A stretch of DNA of 64,000 bases from Dactylosporangium sp040605635 (GTDB taxonomy: Bacteria > Actinomycetota > Actinomycetes > Mycobacteriales > Micromonosporaceae): the NCBI RefSeq assembly GCF_040605635.1, contig NZ_JBEXDG010000035.1:36772-100771 (forward strand), given 5' to 3'. Below are positions 60,639-64,000 of the stretch, one piece after another (positions within the stretch are counted from its first letter, which is position 1; the number at the start of each line of letters is the position of its first letter). The notes under the pieces were generated by a model, which saw nothing but the letters and a program-made list of their open reading frames with translations, was not told where the DNA came from and did not search any database. Made by a program: the position numbers and the translations under genes.

Positions 60639-61679
60639 TCACCGGCTCCGGAGGTCCCTGAGCCGAGCCGCCGCGACCGTCTCGGGGTGGTCCGCGCCGT
60701 ACAGCGCGACGCACGCCTCGACGACGGCCGCGAGCTGCACCGCCGCGTTGGTGTCATCGCCCTGCAGCAGCATGACCCGGGCCAGCCCGGCGAGGGCCGC
60801 GACGTGCGCCGGATCCCGTGGGTCGGTGCGCTCGGCGGCGCGCACATAGGCACCGTGAGCGCCGATCAGGTCCCGCTGCTCCCGCAGTACCATCGCGAGT
60901 TCCGATGTCTGGCCGGCGCGCTCGTACTGCGTCCGCGCGCCCATCAGGTCACCGGCCGCGAGCCTGGCGGTCGCCGGGTCGTCCGGTGCGGCCTGCCGCC
61001 GGGCCATGGTGGTGTCCGGGTGCGACGGGCCGAACAGCTCCTCGTAGAGGGCCGCGACCTGCCCGTGCCGGGGGTCCGGGTCGGTCCGCGTGACACCGTT
61101 CAGCGCGGCGACCGTCTCCGGGTGCGCGTCGCCGAGCAGCCGCCGGCAGCGGTCGAGAGTGTCCCGGTAGCGGTCGCCGGCCGCGGTCCGCTCCCCGTGC
61201 GTGAGCAGCGCCGCGGCGAGCCCGTTGGCGGCGGCGACCGTCGGCAGCGCGTCCTCGCCCAGGTCGCGGAGGTTCCGCTCGTACAGGCCGCGCCACACCC
61301 CGACGGCCCGGCCGGTGTCGCCGAGGGCGAGGTGGGCGGCGGCGAGCCCCTCGTGCAGGTCGAACGCGAGGTGGTCGCCGCGGCCGATCGCCTCCTCGAA
61401 GCGCGCGGCGGCCCCCGCGTGGTCGCCGCGCCCGGCCCGGTCGAGCGCGTCCTCGTACAGGTCGTGGATGGCGTCCTCGACCCGCCGCTCCGCGCGGCGG
61501 GCGCGCACCTCGCGCCACTTCAGCCAGGCGACGGCGACGACGAGCAGCGCCACCACGGCGAAGACCCACGGGCCGGCACGGTCGGCGAGGCCCGCCACGA
61601 CGCACGCGAGCGGACAGCCGAGGACGAGCATAGCCAGTGTCAGCTCGACCGCCCGGCGTGACCGCGTGCGCTCCACCAT
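60639..61679 (-). CDS. Membrane-anchored TPR protein
   Basis: 346 residues. Two helices at about 14-30 and 36-53 (LAMLVLGCPLACVVAGLA; WVFAVVALLVVAVAWL) are followed by tetratricopeptide repeats: AIHDLYEDALDRAGRGDHAGAAARFEEAIGRG, LHEGLAAAHLALGDTGRAVGVWRGLY, AANGLAAALLTHGERTAAGDRYRDTL and later units with HPETV (Kinesin-light-chain-like). It could scaffold signalling complexes at the membrane. It is one gene away from the sigma factor/kinase pair. Confidence 0.75.
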   Translation of the reverse strand: MVERTRSRRAVELTLAMLVLGCPLACVVAGLADRAGPWVFAVVALLVVAVAWLKWREVRARRAERRVEDAIHDLYEDALDRAGRGDHAGAAARFEEAIGRGDHLAFDLHEGLAAAHLALGDTGRAVGVWRGLYERNLRDLGEDALPTVAAANGLAAALLTHGERTAAGDRYRDTLDRCRRLLGDAHPETVAALNGVTRTDPDPRHGQVAALYEELFGPSHPDTTMARRQAAPDDPATARLAAGDLMGARTQYERAGQTSELAMVLREQRDLIGAHGAYVRAAERTDPRDPAHVAALAGLARVMLLQGDDTNAAVQLAAVVEACVALYGADHPETVAAARLRDLRSR

Positions 61680-61779
61680 GGCTCATCATCGCCACCACCG
61701 ACCCGGACATCGACCACTTCGTCGGACACCTGTCACGGCTGTGGATGCGGGTGCAACGGTTCCGGGCGGTCAGGTCGTC

Positions 61780-62478
61780 ATGGACAACATGGGAATCATC
61801 GTGCGACGCGCCGCTGTGCCGTTCGTGATCATCGCCGCGGCCGTGCTGGTCGGGGTCGCGGCGTGTGCGGCCGCCGGGCCCACCGGGCCGGCCGGTCCGG
61901 TGCAGGGTCCGGAGACGCCGGCGCCGGTCGCGATCACCGTCAACCCGAGTGCGCTGCCGGTGGGAGACCCGGTGCCGACGGGGATCGCCGTCGGGCGGCA
62001 GGAGCTGGTGCTGTACTTCTGGGGGACGGCGGAGCAGCCGTACCTCGACCAGGCGTGGCGGGACCAGGGCAGCGGCGCCGTCGACGTCGACCACCCGTGC
62101 GCCGGGGGCCGCGCGGTCACCGCGATGACGATGGGTGACCTGAAGGGCAAGCTGTTCGGGGTCACGCAGTGTGTCACGCCCGACGGCACGCTCATCGAGT
62201 TCGGCGGTGTGTGGGCCGAGGCGGGCAGGATCACCAGCCAGGCCGGCGGTGCCACGGTGGAGGCACGGTACGCCCGCTGGAGCAGGAACCCGCAGGTCAC
62301 CATCTTCTGGCTGAGCCGCAAGGGCAAGCCGCTGCCCGACAGCGTCGCCGACGGCAAGGGCGGGACGTCGCCGCTGCCGCCCGAGAACTATCCGCTGCTC
62401 ACCGCGTACGACGCGAAGGGCACCACCATCGACAGCCTGCGGCTGCGCCCGCCGGTGATCGAGCCGAAGAGCGCCTGA
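61780..62478 (+). CDS. Putative lipoprotein
   Basis: 232 residues from the ATG at 61780 (another at 61789). A basic start, a hydrophobic helix (about 14-30) and the lipobox VGVAAC (Cys about residue 29) indicate a lipoprotein. After a Pro-rich linker (PTGPAGPVQGPETPAP), the mature part is beta-rich (ELVLYFWGTAEQPYLDQAW, GGVWAEAGRIT, VTIFWLSRKGKPLPD). No family recognised; a secreted sensor or structural role is possible. Confidence 0.7.
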   Translation: MDNMGIIVRRAAVPFVIIAAAVLVGVAACAAAGPTGPAGPVQGPETPAPVAITVNPSALPVGDPVPTGIAVGRQELVLYFWGTAEQPYLDQAWRDQGSGAVDVDHPCAGGRAVTAMTMGDLKGKLFGVTQCVTPDGTLIEFGGVWAEAGRITSQAGGATVEARYARWSRNPQVTIFWLSRKGKPLPDSVADGKGGTSPLPPENYPLLTAYDAKGTTIDSLRLRPPVIEPKSA

Positions 62479-62634
62479 CCCTTCAGCGCCACGCCGCCGG
62501 CGCATCGGTCACCTCGGGCGGACACCTCGCGATGTCGTGCGCAGCAGCCGGCGACCTCGCGGCCGGACCCGCTGTCAGACGTGGATGTCGGCGACCAGGG
62601 GCTCGTCGGCGGGCGGCGATGTTGGCGGTGGCGG

Positions 62635-63183
62635 TCAGCCGTCGAGTGAGGCGCGGACGTGGCGGCGGGCGTCGTGGATGCGGGACTTCAGCGTGCCGGC
62701 CGGGATGTTCAGGTGGCCGGCGATCTCCTCGTAGGACAACTGGCACAGGTCGCGCAGGACCAGTGGGGCGACGAGCTCCGCCCGGTGCGCCTCCAGCTGC
62801 TCCAGCGCGTCGAGCAGGTCCAGGCGGGAGCCGGCGATGACGCTCGTCGTGCGCGGGTCCGCGGTGTCGAAGGGCAGCTGCGGCGTCGACTGCTCACCCG
62901 CGCGGCGCTTCAGGGTGCGATACGTCTGCCGGGCGCAGTTGGCCGTCACCGCATACAACCAGGTGGCGAAGCGGGCCCGGCCGTCGAAGGTGGAGATCTT
63001 CGTGGCGACCTGGAGCAGCGTGTCCTGGCAGGCCTCCTCGGCGTCCTGCCGGCAGGGCAGGATCCGCTGGCACTGACGCATGACCTGCGGCCCGATCCGG
63101 GCCAGCAACGCGTCGAGCGCGGTCGTGTCGCCGGCCGCGGCTCTGGTCGCGAGCGCCTCGATGTCATGATCGTCTGCCGGCAT
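62635..63183 (-). CDS. ECF-type RNA polymerase sigma factor
   Basis: 182 residues from the ATG at 63183, five bases after AGGGGA; an upstream ATG at 63216 is possible. Region 2 (ILPCRQDAEEACQDTLLQVATKISTFDGRARFATWLYAVTANCARQTYRTLKR in part) and region 4 (ELVAPLVLRDLCQLSYEEIAGHLNIPAGTLKSRIHDARRHVRA in part) are clear. No anti-sigma factor gene is adjacent, but the divergent Ser/Thr kinase 42 bp away suggests activation through phosphorylation. Confidence 0.9.
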   Translation of the reverse strand: MPADDHDIEALATRAAAGDTTALDALLARIGPQVMRQCQRILPCRQDAEEACQDTLLQVATKISTFDGRARFATWLYAVTANCARQTYRTLKRRAGEQSTPQLPFDTADPRTTSVIAGSRLDLLDALEQLEAHRAELVAPLVLRDLCQLSYEEIAGHLNIPAGTLKSRIHDARRHVRASLDG

Positions 63184-63225
63184 GCCGTCCCCTGCCCCCC
63201 GTTTCGTGTGGCTCATAATACGGTC

Positions 63226-64000
63226 GTGCCAGTTCCTGACAACATCGGTCGATATCGCGTGCTGCGGCGCATCGGGTCGGGGGCGTTCGCCACCGTGTGG
63301 CTCGGTGCCGACGACGCGCTCGACGCCTCGGTGGCGATCAAGGTGCTGGCGGACAACTGGACCTACCACGCTGATCTGCGGGCCCGCTTCGAGGAGGAGG
63401 GCAGGATCATGCGGCGGACCGACTCGCCGCTGCTGGTCCGGGTCCTCGACGTCGGTGAGCTGCCGGACGGGCGGCCGTATCTCGTGATGCCGTTCGCCGC
63501 CGGCGGTACCCTCGCCGACCGCCTCACCGACGGGCCGCTGCCGGTCGCCGAGGCGCTCCTCGTGGCCGCCGACATCGCGGGTGCCGTCGCGGACCTGCAC
63601 GCGGCCGGGGTCCTGCACCGCGACCTGAAGCCGTCCAACGTGCTGTTCCAGCCCGCGCCGGGGCGGGACCGGGTGCTCGTCGCGGATCTCGGGCTGGCCA
63701 AGGCCCTTGCCAATGCCTCCGGTTTCACCATCGCCGCCGGTACGCCCGGCTACGCGGCACCCGAGCAGGCGAAGCCGGGTGGCGGGCTGGACGTGCGCGC
63801 CGACGTCTTCGGCATCGGCGCGACCCTGCACCACATGCTCACCGGACGGCCACCGGCGGCGGCGGGCGACAGGCCGTCGAAGTCGCGGCCGGGGGTGCCG
63901 TCCGCGGTGGACGACATCGTGCGCCGCGCGCTGCACCCGGACCCGCGCCGCCGCTTCGCGTCCGCCGCCGAGCTCGCCGCCGAGCTGCGGCAGGCGGCCG
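63226..64000 (+). CDS. Serine/threonine protein kinase, N-terminal part
   Basis: The gene begins with a GTG at 63226 and runs off the right edge after 258 codons. The Gly-rich loop IGSGAFATVW, the VAIK lysine, catalytic loop HRDLKPSNVL, a DLG metal motif (Leu replacing Phe, common in bacteria) and GYAAPEQ identify an active PknB-type kinase domain. A possible -10 CATAAT (63214-63219) lies seven bases before the GTG and no ribosome site exists, so the mRNA may be leaderless. It is divergent from the ECF sigma gene, which suggests a kinase-sigma switch. Confidence 0.9.
   Translation, partial: MPVPDNIGRYRVLRRIGSGAFATVWLGADDALDASVAIKVLADNWTYHADLRARFEEEGRIMRRTDSPLLVRVLDVGELPDGRPYLVMPFAAGGTLADRLTDGPLPVAEALLVAADIAGAVADLHAAGVLHRDLKPSNVLFQPAPGRDRVLVADLGLAKALANASGFTIAAGTPGYAAPEQAKPGGGLDVRADVFGIGATLHHMLTGRPPAAAGDRPSKSRPGVPSAVDDIVRRALHPDPRRRFASAAELAAELRQAA

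Noticed and set aside
1..64000. CRISPR arrays, tRNA or rRNA genes, transposases, phage genes
   Set aside because: I looked for regularly spaced repeats, tRNA T-loop patterns and transposase or integrase motifs and saw none; the only regular repeats are the 20-bp unit at 56861 and short coding repeats.

Overview
The window is very GC-rich chromosomal DNA from an actinomycete. Genuine genes carry G or C at nearly every third codon position, GTG starts are common, and signalling, secreted-protein and membrane-protein families are abundant. The gene content (TIGR04222 protein, CU044_5270-like protein, GH19 chitinase, many orphan sensor and STAS proteins) would fit the Micromonosporaceae or a relative; that placement is inference. 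I saw no phage, transposase, CRISPR array, rRNA or tRNA. Intact genes, gene remnants and small coupled ORFs alternate, as in an accessory chromosome region.

Left part (1-8788): the start of a site-2-protease-like gene; a ferric-reductase-like flavoprotein with a secreted FMN-binding partner; a CU044_5270-like secreted protein; then a tight plus-strand operon of GMC oxidoreductase, SDR epimerase, dolichol-phosphate-mannose-synthase-like glycosyltransferase and GT-C-like membrane protein. The operon looks like a pathway for making and transferring a modified glycolipid or cell-envelope sugar.

Dormancy-like island (about 8850-23850): a TPP riboswitch precedes a phosphoribosyltransferase/hydrolase fusion. 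It is followed by a STAS/ATPase protein, a Na+/H+ antiporter, a CHASE3-HAMP-GAF histidine kinase, a tandem universal stress protein, a double SpoIIAA-like protein, a CBS protein and a STAS protein. Next comes a translationally coupled nitroreductase / 50-residue Cys-His protein / hydrogenase-maturation-protease operon. After it lie the broken remnant of a DevR-type regulator, an intact DevS/DosS-like GAF-GAF kinase that keeps the heme-ligand His and distal Tyr positions, and a second nitroreductase. Both nitroreductase genes share a DosR-box-like motif about 70 bp upstream. The set mirrors the DosR (dormancy/hypoxia) regulon of Mycobacterium tuberculosis.

Secreted carbohydrate block (23873-31715): a Tat-exported TIM-barrel protein, a giant ThuA/sorbosone-dehydrogenase/PKD protein and a second ThuA protein, arranged around a long AT-richer regulatory region. 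Next are a GbsR/MarR regulator with a divergent ABC exporter, a molybdopterin oxidoreductase, an orphan ATPase-domain protein, a two-CBM GH19 chitinase, a TIGR04222 protein and a TPR protein that lacks the expected CHAT domain.

Right part (42796-64000): a hydrolase/monooxygenase pair, a CheX-like protein, a DoxX protein, an MMPL-TrkH-TrkA operon, an enoyl-reductase-like gene with a divergent AraC regulator, and a TetR/aldo-keto reductase pair with two perfect operators. Then come hypothetical and beta-propeller genes, a 20-bp tandem repeat, GNAT, ATP-grasp, DUF4261 and TPR genes, a lipoprotein, and an ECF sigma factor divergent from a Ser/Thr kinase that runs off the window.
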